Assembly: GCA_949288095.1 (NCBI GenBank) | Contig: CASEIX010000006.1 | Span: 1 to 32,210 of the forward strand | DNA: 32,210 bases | Direction: 5' to 3' | Source: an uncultured Eubacteriales bacterium | GTDB lineage: Bacteria; Bacillota; Clostridia; TANB77; CAG-508 | Part shown: piece after piece, positions 1 through 8,574 of the stretch | Numbering within the stretch: the stretch's first letter is position 1 | How the letters are laid out: each line of letters starts with the position of its first letter | Notes under the pieces: generated by a model | The model's input: only the letters and a program-made list of their open reading frames with translations | Database searches by the model: none | What the model was told of the DNA's origin: nothing | Translations under genes and position numbers: made by a program

Positions 1-274
1 CAATTGCTATAATAATGATAGAATCCATATAGTCATTTTCTCCCTGATACCACGATACACCTGCTGATACAATAGATGCCATTATTAGGATAATAATCAT
101 AAAATCATTGAACTGTTTGAAAAATTTAACAATGATTCCTTCTTTTTTACTGTTTTCTAGCTCATTCTTGCCATATTGATTTTGCCTCTTTAAAACTTCA
201 TTTTCACTTAGTCCTTTATTAAAATCTGTGTTAAGTGTTTTTTCAACCTCTTCTTTTATAAGTGTTTCCCACAT
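1..274 (-). CDS. Calcium-type P-type ATPase, N-terminal part (runs off the left edge)
   Basis: The minus-strand frame from ATG at 274-272 stays open to base 1, giving 91 residues. It begins MWETLIKEEVEKTL and continues through GLSENEVLKRQNQYGKNELE, the pattern of the cation-ATPase N-terminal domain of SERCA/PMCA-like pumps. A basic stretch (KKEGIIVKFFKQF) leads into the first membrane helix (NDFMIIILIMASIVSAGVS) and an acidic stretch before the second helix. An AAAGGAG-type ribosome site lies just upstream. Pumps of this family move Ca2+, or sometimes Mn2+, out of the cytoplasm with ATP. The DKTGT phosphorylation site and all catalytic domains lie outside the window, so ion specificity cannot be judged. 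It is divergent from ytaF. Confidence 0.85.
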   Translation of the reverse strand, partial: MWETLIKEEVEKTLNTDFNKGLSENEVLKRQNQYGKNELENSKKEGIIVKFFKQFNDFMIIILIMASIVSAGVSWYQGENDYMDSIIIIAI

Positions 275-405
275 ATCCTTTCTCTCCTTTGTATAGACAT
301 TATCTTGTCCTTCGTTTTTTCTAATTGTATTCACATAGTCTATTTTTATTACTATTTTTTAACATTTTTTTATTGTATTCATATGATGTGGGTAGAGGTG
401 TTTTT

Positions 406-1068
406 ATGTTACTTAACTGTTTATTTTTAGCAATCTCTAGTAGTATCGATTCTCTAGGAATTGGTATCACATATGGAATTAAAAATACAAAAATAACTAT
501 GGGTGCTAAATCTATTTTATTTTTTATTAGCTTTATCATTTCCATTATTTCCATATATTTTGGAAATTTGTTAAAATATATTTTCCCTGACTTTCTTATT
601 CATTACTTAGGTAGTTTTCTTTTAATATTAATGGGATTATTTATGTGTTTTCAATCAGTAAAAGTTTCAAAACAAGAGTATAAAATAGAAAATGATAAAA
701 ATTTAAAAATATCAGATACAGAAAAAATATATTCCTTATTTATTAAATGTTTAGGGATTACAATCAAAATTATTAAAAATCCTACTTCTTCTGATTTTGA
801 CAAATCCAATATCATTGATTCTAAAGAGGCTTTATTCCTAGGATTAGCACTTTCTTTAGATAGTTTTTGTATTGGTATTGGTTTTAGTATGATAAATACC
901 TTTTCTATTATATTTCCATTACTAACAAGTTGTTTTCAATTATTTTTCTTAAGTCTTGGAAATTATTGTGGAAAAAAATTATATTCTTTTAGTAAATTAC
1001 CTGATAATATTTGGTCTACAATTTCTGGTATTTTATTAATTATGATTGGATTTTGTAAAATGATATAG
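406..1068 (+). CDS. ytaF: Sporulation membrane protein YtaF (MntP-like family)
   Basis: Encodes about 220 residues of mostly hydrophobic sequence. Two similar halves each carry an Asp-Ser motif in a membrane helix: SSSIDSLGIGITYG near the N-terminus and LALSLDSFCIGIGF in the second half. These are hallmarks of YtaF and the related MntP manganese exporters. A charged, lysine-rich loop separates the halves. The frame is open further upstream to 325, but I chose ATG 406 because AGAGGTG (394-400) sits 5 nt before it and the family starts with this helix. YtaF is conserved in spore formers and made in the sporulating cell. Its transport substrate is not established here; manganese export is an inference from the family. 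It is monocistronic and divergent from the P-type ATPase. Confidence 0.8.
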   Translation: MLLNCLFLAISSSIDSLGIGITYGIKNTKITMGAKSILFFISFIISIISIYFGNLLKYIFPDFLIHYLGSFLLILMGLFMCFQSVKVSKQEYKIENDKNLKISDTEKIYSLFIKCLGITIKIIKNPTSSDFDKSNIIDSKEALFLGLALSLDSFCIGIGFSMINTFSIIFPLLTSCFQLFFLSLGNYCGKKLYSFSKLPDNIWSTISGILLIMIGFCKMI

Positions 1069-1111
1069 TAATTTGTCTATATAAACTTGATTTTATTTTT
1101 GTTTTTCCATT

Positions 1112-1217
1112 GCTTTATGGAATAAAGCGTGATAGTATAGGAACAAGTACCTAGCGTTATGGTTACAAACTATTATGTGACCTATGTAGTCTATCGCATG
1201 AAACAGTTCCGCGATAG
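1112..1217 (+). other. Structured leader with two perfect hairpins before the orphan gene
   Basis: Two perfect stems are visible: GCTTTAT/ATAAAGC around a 3-nt loop (1112-1118 with 1122-1128) and CTATCGC/GCGATAG (1191-1197 with 1211-1217). GGAAC at about 1140 can also pair with GTTCC at about 1206. The segment is richer in G+C than its surroundings and ends 15 nt before the ribosome site of the 1248 gene. It may be a leader RNA or one end of the imported segment. I do not recognise a known riboswitch. Confidence 0.4.
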
Positions 1218-1247
1218 TTGCCTATATGGCAGAAAGGAGTTGCTATA

Positions 1248-1712
1248 ATGAAAGAAGCGCGGTTTAAAAATCTTTCTTACAAAGAAAGGAGAAGCAGACT
1301 AGCAGCAGGACTGAAGAAAAAATCGAAAGGCATTTTATCTGATAAAGAAATCGATATGATTGTAAGAAATCTCGATGTCAATGTCCAATATAATCTGAAA
1401 TTAGTCCGTTCTGCAGAAGAAATGCAGAAGGAATTAACTTTGATTTGGTGTGAGCCTGACTTGTCAAAATCTCACATCTCTTATGTACGAGAAAATGGTA
1501 AAGTTTTATTGGGGAAAGCTGGATTAACCGTAATCGAACACAATTGGGATCGGAGTCGGTTTCCGGATGATTTTCACTATCGTCCGGTGCTAAATGAAAA
1601 TGAAAAAACAGTTATCGCTGTGGAAAGGCATCAAATTTCTTTATTTAAGAATGCCTATAGGGAAATTAAGAAAGTGTATAGGATTATAATCTATATTCCA
1701 GAAACCAACTAA
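1248..1712 (+). CDS. Orphan protein of unknown function, compositionally foreign
   Basis: Encodes 154 residues with a basic N-terminus (KERRSRLAAGLKKKSKG) and a mixed alpha/beta body ending IYIPETN. No signal peptide or membrane segment is visible, and I do not recognise the family. The start is ATG 1248, with AAAGGAG about 8 nt upstream; an in-frame start at 1218 lacks a good ribosome site. Codon use is unlike the neighbours: CTG, GCG, CCG and three in-frame CGG codons (at residue 5 and two near residue 105). CGG is otherwise missing as a sense codon from the native genes in this window. Together with the hairpin-rich leader and its strong private terminator this suggests recent horizontal acquisition. 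If CGG is poorly decoded in this host, the gene may be badly expressed. Confidence 0.65.
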   Translation: MKEARFKNLSYKERRSRLAAGLKKKSKGILSDKEIDMIVRNLDVNVQYNLKLVRSAEEMQKELTLIWCEPDLSKSHISYVRENGKVLLGKAGLTVIEHNWDRSRFPDDFHYRPVLNENEKTVIAVERHQISLFKNAYREIKKVYRIIIYIPETN

Positions 1713-1727
1713 AACAGTAGCAACACA

Positions 1728-1770
1728 AACTGAAAAAACGGAAGGAATTCCCCTTCCGCTTTTTCAGTTT
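1728..1770. terminator. Strong bidirectional terminator
   Basis: A long hairpin pairs AACTGAAAAA...CGGAAGG with CCTTCCG...TTTTTCAGTT around the loop AATTCC. It has T-rich flanks on both strands. It lies between two convergent genes, the orphan gene and smc. Confidence 0.85.
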
Positions 1771-1771
1771 T

Positions 1772-4700
1772 TTAATTATTCTTTAATTTCATAGATAACA
1801 ATTTTGATATACCATTTTCCTCCATTGTAATTCCATAAACCGTATCTGCTGCTTCCATTGTTCCTTTTCTGTGTGTAATCACTAAGAATTGTGTATTTTT
1901 AGAAAATTTCTTTAAATATTCTGCATATCGATAAACATTGACATCATCTAATGCTGCTTCAATCTCGTCTAATACACAGAATGGTGCTGGATTGATTTTT
2001 AAAATAGCAAATAACAAGGCAATGGCTGTAAATGCTTTTTCTCCACCAGATAATAGCATCATGTTTTGTAATTTCTTTCCTGGTGGTTGTACCGTTATTT
2101 CTATTCCGCATTCTAAGATATTATCTTTATCTTCTAATCGTAAACTTGCAGTTCCTCCACCAAATAATTCTTTAAATACTTCTGCAAAATTTTTGTTAAT
2201 CATTTCAAATTTTTCTTTAAATTGTTCTTTCATCATACTTGTCATATCAGAAATAATCTTTCTTAATTTTGCCATGGTACTTTCCAAATCCACTCTTTGT
2301 TCACACATAAAGTCATATCTATCTTTTAAGTTCTTATATTCTTCTATGGAGTCAACATTCACACTGCCTAGTTCTTTAATTTCATTTCGTAAATCTTTTA
2401 CTTTTTTTTGTGTTAATTGTACATTCTCTGGTTTTCTGTAATCTACCACATTATTTGGCGTTAATTCATACTCTTCCCACATTTTATTGATGATTCCATT
2501 AATGTCTTCTTCTAATTTTGTCTTCTTAGCATCCACTTTTACCATTTGTGCTTTTAAATCTTCAATAATTTTTAATTTACTATTGATTTCCTCTTCTTGT
2601 TCTGCTAATTTCTGATTTTTTTGAACTCTTTTTTCTTTTAGTTCTTCTATTTTAGAGCCACTATTTTTTACTTCTTCTTTGATCTTCTCTATTTTTTCTT
2701 TGATTTCTTCGATTGCTTTTTCTAAATCAAAATTGTCTTGTTTGATTTGTTCAATTTGTGTCTTTTTATTTTCAATACTTCTATTCGTACTTTCGATTTC
2801 AGAATGAATTCTTTCTTGAATTTCTTCCATTGAACTTTCACTTTCATCAAATGATGATACAGAAATTTTTAAGTTGGTGATATCAAAATTTAAATCATCT
2901 ACATATTTTTGATTATCTTTATTTAGTTCTGCAAATTCTGTAATCATTTTTTTCAATTTTTCGTTTTCTTCATTGATTGCCTGTATTTTCTCTTGGAAGT
3001 CTGCTTTATTTTTCATACTTTGTTCTTTTTGTTCTTCTAATTTTTTACTTTCTTCTTTTAGTTTATTTAATCTTGTTTCAATTCGATTGATATTTTCTTC
3101 TATTCCATTTATCTTTTCTTTTCCTGTTGCATAAGTAATTTCAATTTCTTGCAATTCTTTTTCAAAAGTGGTTGCCTTTTCCAATACATGTCCAATAGAT
3201 TCTTGATAAGTTTCCTTTTTCTCTTCCAGTTTTTGTATTTGTTCTTCTAATTTCTTAATTTCTTTTTGTAATTTTTCAATTTCTCTTCCTCTACCTAAGA
3301 TGTTGACAGTCTTTTTCGCAACAGAACCTCCTGTGATAGCTCCTGATGGATTAATGACATCTCCTTCTACTGTGATAATTCTAAAGCTATATCCATTATC
3401 TTTGGCAACTCTAATCGCTGTTTCCATATCTTGTACAATGACTGTTCTTCCTAATAGATTTAAAATAATATTTTCATATTTTTTGCTATATCGAATTAAA
3501 TCTGAGGCAATTCCAATCACTCCTGTATTTTTGCCTTTTATTTTTTCAAGTTTTTTTCCTTTCACTGATGAAATTGGTAAAAATGATGCTCTACCTAAAT
3601 TATGTTTTCTTAAATGTTCAATCAATCTTTTGGCATCTTCTTCGTTTTCTGTTACAATATTTTGCAAACTGCTTCCTAGACACATTTCGATTGCTGTTTG
3701 ATATTCTTCAGGTACTTCTATGATATTGGCTAAAACACCATGCATACCTTTCCCTAATTCTTTTGTTGTTTCACAATCTTTTAATAATGTTTTAACACTT
3801 TTGATATATCCTTCTTTTTCTTTTTCGGTTTCTATCAAGAATTTTAATTTGGATTCTTTGATTCGCTTTTCTCCTGAAAGCATATTGATTTTACTATCAA
3901 AATCTTTGATTTTCCTGTCTGCTTCTTGTTTTTCTTTATTTGCTTCTTCTAAATCTGTTAAAATTTTATTTCGTTTACTTTCTATTTCATAAAATTCTTT
4001 TGCAATTTCTTCTTTTTTCATTCTAGTATTATCTAGTTCTGAGATATTTCCCGTTATTTCATTTTTGATTTGTGTTTGTCTTTTTTGATAGTTTTGATAA
4101 TTAATATCTTGCTCACTAATACTTGCTTGCAATTCATATTTTTTATCTGTATTCTCTTCTACTGTTTTTTTATGTTCTTCCATTTCTAATTCTTTACTAG
4201 ACAATTTTTTTGTAATTTCTGTCAATTCTTTTTCTTTTTCTTCTAACTCTTTTGCAAATTTTTCTCTATTTTGTTTTAAATTTTCCTTCTTTTCTTCTTT
4301 TTGTTTCTTCTCCTCTTCTAATTCTTTTATTCTTGCTGTTAATTCTTCAATTTCTTTTTCAAATCTTTCTTTATTTTGTTTATTATTTTCAATTCTTGTA
4401 TTAGACACATTAATATCAGAATTTAACATTTCGATTTCTTTTTTGCTTTCAAATCCTAAATTAGACATCTCTTCAATGTATTCTGTAATATGATCAATTT
4501 CTGATTTTAATTCTTCTTTTAATGCTTTGATTCTTTCTAGTCTACCTTCTTCATCATTACATTGTGTTTTATAGATTTCTTCATCTTTTACAATATCTTC
4601 TAATTCTTTTTTATATTTTTCTATATTGTATAAAAACAAACCAATCTCAATGTTTTTTAATTCTTCTCTTAAATTTAAATATTTTTTTGCTTTTTCTGCT

Positions 4701-5323
4701 TGTATTTTTAATGGTTCTATATTGGTTTCAATTTCTGCCAATATATCATTAATTCTAAGAAGATTTAATTTGGTATGTTCTAATTTTTTCTCACTTTCTG
4801 CTTTTCTTACTCTATATTTTACAATTCCGGCTGCTTCTTCAAAAATATGTCTTCTATCTTCTGATTTATTACTTAAAATTTCATCTATTTTTCCTTGTCC
4901 AATAATGGAATAACCATCTTTTCCAATACCTGTATCCATGAATAATTCTAATACATCTTTTAATCTACATGGTACTTTATTGATATAGTAACCTGTTTCT
5001 CCACTTCTATATATTTTTCTTGTAACCGTTACTTCTGTATATTCGATTGGCAAACTTCCATCTGTATTATCAAATACCAATGATGCCTCTGCAAAACCTA
5101 ATGATTTTCTATTTTGTGTACCCGCAAAGATAATATCTAGTGATTTAGAACCTCTTAATGATTTCATACTTTGTTCTCCAAGTACCCATCTGATAGCATC
5201 TGATATATTACTTTTTCCGGAACCATTTGGTCCGATAACACTTGTAATCCCTGGCATAAATTCTAATACAGTTTTATCCGCAAATGACTTAAATCCTTGT
5301 AATTCTAATCTTTTTAAATACAT
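1772..5323 (-). CDS. smc: Chromosome segregation ATPase SMC
   Basis: Encodes 1183 residues, normal for bacterial SMC. Walker A GPNGSGKS is at residues 31-38. Long Glu/Lys-rich coiled coils flank a hinge around residues 510-690 (with GKGMHGVLANIIEVPEEYQT at its start). The signature LSGGE is at 1091-1095 and Walker B VLDE at 1117-1120, followed by the D-loop and ITHRKGTMEAAD. SMC homodimers with ScpA/ScpB load near parS sites and organise and segregate the chromosome using ATP. All ATPase motifs are intact. A ribosome site (AAGGAGAG) precedes ATG 5323. The gene follows ppaC on the same strand but is separated from it by a REP-like palindrome, so it may be transcribed separately. Confidence 0.98.
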   Translation of the reverse strand: MYLKRLELQGFKSFADKTVLEFMPGITSVIGPNGSGKSNISDAIRWVLGEQSMKSLRGSKSLDIIFAGTQNRKSLGFAEASLVFDNTDGSLPIEYTEVTVTRKIYRSGETGYYINKVPCRLKDVLELFMDTGIGKDGYSIIGQGKIDEILSNKSEDRRHIFEEAAGIVKYRVRKAESEKKLEHTKLNLLRINDILAEIETNIEPLKIQAEKAKKYLNLREELKNIEIGLFLYNIEKYKKELEDIVKDEEIYKTQCNDEEGRLERIKALKEELKSEIDHITEYIEEMSNLGFESKKEIEMLNSDINVSNTRIENNKQNKERFEKEIEELTARIKELEEEKKQKEEKKENLKQNREKFAKELEEKEKELTEITKKLSSKELEMEEHKKTVEENTDKKYELQASISEQDINYQNYQKRQTQIKNEITGNISELDNTRMKKEEIAKEFYEIESKRNKILTDLEEANKEKQEADRKIKDFDSKINMLSGEKRIKESKLKFLIETEKEKEGYIKSVKTLLKDCETTKELGKGMHGVLANIIEVPEEYQTAIEMCLGSSLQNIVTENEEDAKRLIEHLRKHNLGRASFLPISSVKGKKLEKIKGKNTGVIGIASDLIRYSKKYENIILNLLGRTVIVQDMETAIRVAKDNGYSFRIITVEGDVINPSGAITGGSVAKKTVNILGRGREIEKLQKEIKKLEEQIQKLEEKKETYQESIGHVLEKATTFEKELQEIEITYATGKEKINGIEENINRIETRLNKLKEESKKLEEQKEQSMKNKADFQEKIQAINEENEKLKKMITEFAELNKDNQKYVDDLNFDITNLKISVSSFDESESSMEEIQERIHSEIESTNRSIENKKTQIEQIKQDNFDLEKAIEEIKEKIEKIKEEVKNSGSKIEELKEKRVQKNQKLAEQEEEINSKLKIIEDLKAQMVKVDAKKTKLEEDINGIINKMWEEYELTPNNVVDYRKPENVQLTQKKVKDLRNEIKELGSVNVDSIEEYKNLKDRYDFMCEQRVDLESTMAKLRKIISDMTSMMKEQFKEKFEMINKNFAEVFKELFGGGTASLRLEDKDNILECGIEITVQPPGKKLQNMMLLSGGEKAFTAIALLFAILKINPAPFCVLDEIEAALDDVNVYRYAEYLKKFSKNTQFLVITHRKGTMEAADTVYGITMEENGISKLLSMKLKNN

Positions 5324-5335
5324 GTATCTCTCCTT

Positions 5336-5445
5336 GAGGTTGCCAAAGGGGACGGGCTATTTTGGCAACTTTTGTAAATATATTTTTTTATAAGATAACA
5401 TTTCAAAAAAAGTTGCCAAAATAGCCCGTCCCCTTTGGCAACCTC
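5336..5445. repeat. REP-like palindromic pair (BIME-like)
   Basis: A perfect 38-bp inverted repeat (5336-5373 and 5408-5445) surrounds a 34-nt AT-rich centre. Each arm is itself a hairpin: GTTGCCAAA pairs with TTTGGCAAC around the 13-nt loop GGGGACGGGCTAT. The unit at 11908-11938 has the same architecture (9-bp stem, 13-nt loop starting RGGGACG) with a different stem sequence. This is the organisation of REP/BIME elements mobilised by IS200-like (RAYT) transposases; none is encoded here. Confidence 0.85.
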
Positions 5446-5454
5446 ATTTGAATT

Positions 5455-6381
5455 TTACATATTTTTGTCTATATCAGGTAATAATTGTTTTTTTCTTGAA
5501 ACAACACCTGGTAAAAATGCTCTGTTATTTTCTAATTTTACATCAAATGCTTTTTCTACTGCATCTGTTCTATTTCCTAAAGCAATGATTTCCGAATTAC
5601 TATTTAAAATATCTGTAATAGCAAATACAAATAATTGTAATCCTTTTTTCTCTATTTCACTATTGATAGCACTTTCTAATTCTTCTTGTCTTTTTAAAAC
5701 ATCTTCTATACTGACTGTATTGACTTGTGCAATCACAAATTTATTTCCGTCTTTATCTAAATTTTTAGCATCCAAGTTTACCAATTCTACTTCTGAAAAA
5801 TCTCCTAAATCTGTTCCTGCTTTTAACATTTCTAATCCATATTCTTGGATATCGATTCCTGCTATTTTTTCTAATTCTTCCAATGCTTTTTTATCATGTT
5901 CTGTTGTTGTTGGTGATTTTAATAATAATGTATCTGATATGATGGCACTTGCCATTAAAATCGCTTCTTCTTTACTAATTTCATGTCCTAATCTTTTATA
6001 TTCTTCAAATAAAATGGTACATGTACATCCATATGGTTTTGCTGTATAATATAAAGGTTCTGAAGTTCTAAAATTTGCTATTCTGTGATGGTCTGTCACT
6101 GATAAAATTTTTGCTTCTTCAATTCCTTCTATACTTTGACTAAAATCATTATGATCTACTAAACATACCTCTTGTCCTTCTTCTATTTTATCTAACATCT
6201 CTGGCGCTTCGATTCTTAGATAATCTAATACATATTGTGTTTCTTTATTTATTTTTCCTAATCTTTTAGCAACTGTACAGTTCCATCCATTTTTTTTATC
6301 TAATCTTTCACTTACTAAACTTGCACATATTGAATCTGTGTCTGGATTTTTATGTCCAAATATAAATACTTTGTTTTCCAT
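5455..6381 (-). CDS. ppaC: Manganese-dependent inorganic pyrophosphatase (family II, DHH)
   Basis: Hydrolyses pyrophosphate to phosphate in the cytoplasm, pulling biosynthetic reactions forward. Family II motifs are all visible: GHKNPDTDSI near residue 9, VDHND near 72, DHHRI near 95 in the DHH domain, then a C-terminal DHHA2 domain ending SRKKQLLP, the substrate-binding signature. No CBS domains are inserted, so this is the short, ungated form of 308 residues. I chose ATG 6381 over 6387 because GGAG is 8 nt from the former and only 2 nt from the latter. It lies between hslO and smc on the same strand, with a terminator separating it from hslO on the far side. Confidence 0.93.
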   Translation of the reverse strand: MENKVFIFGHKNPDTDSICASLVSERLDKKNGWNCTVAKRLGKINKETQYVLDYLRIEAPEMLDKIEEGQEVCLVDHNDFSQSIEGIEEAKILSVTDHHRIANFRTSEPLYYTAKPYGCTCTILFEEYKRLGHEISKEEAILMASAIISDTLLLKSPTTTEHDKKALEELEKIAGIDIQEYGLEMLKAGTDLGDFSEVELVNLDAKNLDKDGNKFVIAQVNTVSIEDVLKRQEELESAINSEIEKKGLQLFVFAITDILNSNSEIIALGNRTDAVEKAFDVKLENNRAFLPGVVSRKKQLLPDIDKNM

Positions 6382-6479
6382 TTTCATTTCTCCTTTTCCC
6401 TATACTTTTTATTATCTTAACCATTATATTTTCATTTGCGAAATTTGTCAATTAGGGACATAGCAAAATATATTAAAAA

Positions 6480-6520
6480 AGAGAAAAAACAAACCTATTT
6501 ATATAAGATTTGTCTTTTTA
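6480..6520 (-). terminator. Terminator downstream of hslO
   Basis: Read on the minus strand, ACAAATC pairs with GGTTTGT across an AT-rich loop and is followed by a run of T. It lies just after the hslO stop. Confidence 0.6.
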
Positions 6521-6551
6521 TGATATTAAATTATTTTCACATTTTTTCTTA

Positions 6552-7448
6552 TTATTCTGCTTTATTCTCTTCTATATTTTTTACTATATTTTCTAATTCT
6601 TCTTTATTAAATTGATATTTCTTATTACAGAAGTGACAAACTAATTCTGCTTTTCCTTCTTTCTCAATGATATCTTCCAATTCTTCTTTACCTATTGTCA
6701 TTAATGCATCTTGCATATGTTCTTTTGAGCAATCACATTTAAATTCTGGAACAATATCATCTTCTATAATTTGAACATTTTCATCTCCTGTTATTTTTTT
6801 TGCAATCTTTTCTAAAGTTAAGTTTTGGTCTAGCATTTTTGACATGGCACCTGCTTTAAAAATAGATTGCTCGACTATTGATATATCCTCTTCTGTTGCA
6901 TCTGGCATGGGGTTAATTAAATATCCACCACTTGCTCTGACACCATTTTTATCTACTAATACACCTAATGCTACTGCTGAATTTCTTTGTTCTGAATTTA
7001 CAAAATAATTGGCAAAATCTTCTGCAATTTCACCTGATACCAATGGAGATATTCCAATATAGGGATCTTTTAATCCAATATCTTTTACTACATTAATATA
7101 TCCCTCATATCCTACTGCTCCACTAACATCTAATTTTCCATCTTCATTTAATGGCATTTCTACAACTAGGTTTGTAGCATATCCTTTTACTATTGGTTTA
7201 TTATTCGCTGTTGCAATCATGACACCTATTGGTCCATTCCCTTTTAATTGAACTGTTAATTTATCTTTGCTTCCCTTCATTTCTGTTGCCATGATAGATG
7301 TTATTGTCAACAATCTTCCAAATGCTGCCGTTACAACTGGACTCATATCATGGATTTTTCTTGCTTTTTCTACCATATTGGTTGTATCTGCACATACAAC
7401 TGAAATTCTTCCATCATGTGCTAAAAATTTAATTATTTTATCTTTCAT
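6552..7448 (-). CDS. hslO: Redox-regulated chaperone Hsp33
   Basis: Encodes 298 residues, the usual Hsp33 length. The substrate-binding core includes LKGNGPIGVM, the GYATN region and ASGGYLINPMPDA. The C-terminal redox switch carries CDC near residue 237 and CHFC near residue 268, the four cysteines that bind zinc when reduced. On oxidation zinc is released, the domain unfolds and the protein dimerises into an active holdase. A strict anaerobe would use it against oxygen or hypochlorite stress. The start ATG 7448 has AAGGAG upstream, and a convincing promoter is at 7479-7507. The gene appears to be transcribed alone. Confidence 0.96.
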   Translation of the reverse strand: MKDKIIKFLAHDGRISVVCADTTNMVEKARKIHDMSPVVTAAFGRLLTITSIMATEMKGSKDKLTVQLKGNGPIGVMIATANNKPIVKGYATNLVVEMPLNEDGKLDVSGAVGYEGYINVVKDIGLKDPYIGISPLVSGEIAEDFANYFVNSEQRNSAVALGVLVDKNGVRASGGYLINPMPDATEEDISIVEQSIFKAGAMSKMLDQNLTLEKIAKKITGDENVQIIEDDIVPEFKCDCSKEHMQDALMTIGKEELEDIIEKEGKAELVCHFCNKKYQFNKEELENIVKNIEENKAE

Positions 7449-7478
7449 TTTGTTCTCCTTTGCTTTTTTATCTTGTAT

Positions 7479-7507
7479 ATTTTAATACATTTCCTATGAT
7501 ATTTCAA
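7479..7507 (-). promoter_or_regulatory. Sigma-A promoter for hslO
   Basis: On the minus strand TTGAAA (7507-7502) and TAAAAT (7484-7479) are separated by exactly 17 nt, about 35 nt upstream of the hslO start. Confidence 0.65.
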
Positions 7508-7527
7508 GCATTTGTCATCATTTTATG

Positions 7528-7556
7528 TTGCTCCATTCCATTTTTTATGATATACT
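7528..7556 (+). promoter_or_regulatory. Sigma-A promoter for the glycosyltransferase-phosphatase pair
   Basis: TTGCTC (7528-7533) and TATACT (7551-7556) have a 17-nt spacer and lie about 30 nt before ATG 7588. This placement also argues against a start further upstream at 7525. Confidence 0.55.
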
Positions 7557-7587
7557 TCTTAATGAATTTAATAAGGTGGAGGTTATT

Positions 7588-8574
7588 ATGCAATCACCCA
7601 AAATTAGTGTTGTTGTTCCAATATATAATGTAGAAAAATTTTTACCATTTTGTTTAGATAGTATTGTAAAACAAACTTATAAAAATTTAGAAATTATACT
7701 AGTAGATGATGGTTCTACTGATTCTTCTTTATTAATTTGTAAAAAATATGCTACACATGATAATCGTATTAAAATTATTCATCATGAAAACCACGGACTT
7801 TCTTATTCAAGAAATAGAGGGATTGAAATTGCTTCATCTGAATATATAAGTTTTATTGATGCTGATGATATTATCGCTCCTAATTTTTATGAGCATTTAT
7901 TACATCTATTGCTTTCTAATGATGCTGATATCTCAGAATGTGCTTTTATAAAAATTGATGAAACTGATTTACCTAATTACACTTTCTCTACAAATTCTCA
8001 GTTTGAATGTTTAACATTGAATTCTATAGAAGCTCTAAATCGTATACATAATGATAATTTAGATATATGTGTAAATTCTGTAGTTGTTTGGAATAAATTA
8101 TATAAAATAAATCTTTTTAAAGATATTCGATATCCTGTGGGAAAAATACATGAAGATGAATACACTACTTATAAATTATTTTATAAAGCCAAAAAAGTCA
8201 TATCTTCAAATAAACAATTATATGGTTATGTACAACGTAAATCTAGTATTATGAATAAGCCTTTTAGTTTATCTCGATTAGATGCACTTGAACCTTATGA
8301 TAATTATATGACCTTCTTCAAAAACTTAGGCGATACATACTTAATAAATAAATGTGAAAGAAGATATTTAAGATTATTAGTCTTGATTCTAACAGAATTA
8401 GAAGCTTCTGATTTTGACAATAAACCTTATGTACGAAATGTTTTAAAAACAAAATTTAACGAAATATATGTACCAGATGCTACAGAAAATTTTAGTACAA
8501 AACCTGCTAATATGTTACAATCTAAGACATATTATTATAACAAATTTCAAGAATTATTGAAAGGAAATGAATGA
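7588..8574 (+). CDS. Family 2 glycosyltransferase (cell-surface polysaccharide type)
   Basis: Encodes 328 residues. The GT-A fold N-terminus is clear: KISVVVPIYNVEKFLPFCLD, then LVDDGSTDSS (nucleotide binding), GLSYSRNRGIE, and the metal-binding FIDADD near residue 90. The C-terminal half is family-variable. Such enzymes transfer a sugar from a nucleotide sugar to a growing surface glycan on the cytoplasmic face; donor and acceptor cannot be told. The start is ATG 7588, with AAGGTGGAGG directly upstream. The stop overlaps the next gene's ATG (ATGA), implying translational coupling with the phosphatase. Confidence 0.88.
   Translation: MQSPKISVVVPIYNVEKFLPFCLDSIVKQTYKNLEIILVDDGSTDSSLLICKKYATHDNRIKIIHHENHGLSYSRNRGIEIASSEYISFIDADDIIAPNFYEHLLHLLLSNDADISECAFIKIDETDLPNYTFSTNSQFECLTLNSIEALNRIHNDNLDICVNSVVVWNKLYKINLFKDIRYPVGKIHEDEYTTYKLFYKAKKVISSNKQLYGYVQRKSSIMNKPFSLSRLDALEPYDNYMTFFKNLGDTYLINKCERRYLRLLVLILTELEASDFDNKPYVRNVLKTKFNEIYVPDATENFSTKPANMLQSKTYYYNKFQELLKGNE

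Noticed and set aside
6436..6476. Possible third REP-like unit: ATTTGC and GCAAAAT around a segment with TTAGGGACATA
   Set aside because: The stem is shorter, the loop is twice the expected 13 nt and the GGGACG core is incomplete. It could be a decayed copy but the evidence is too weak.
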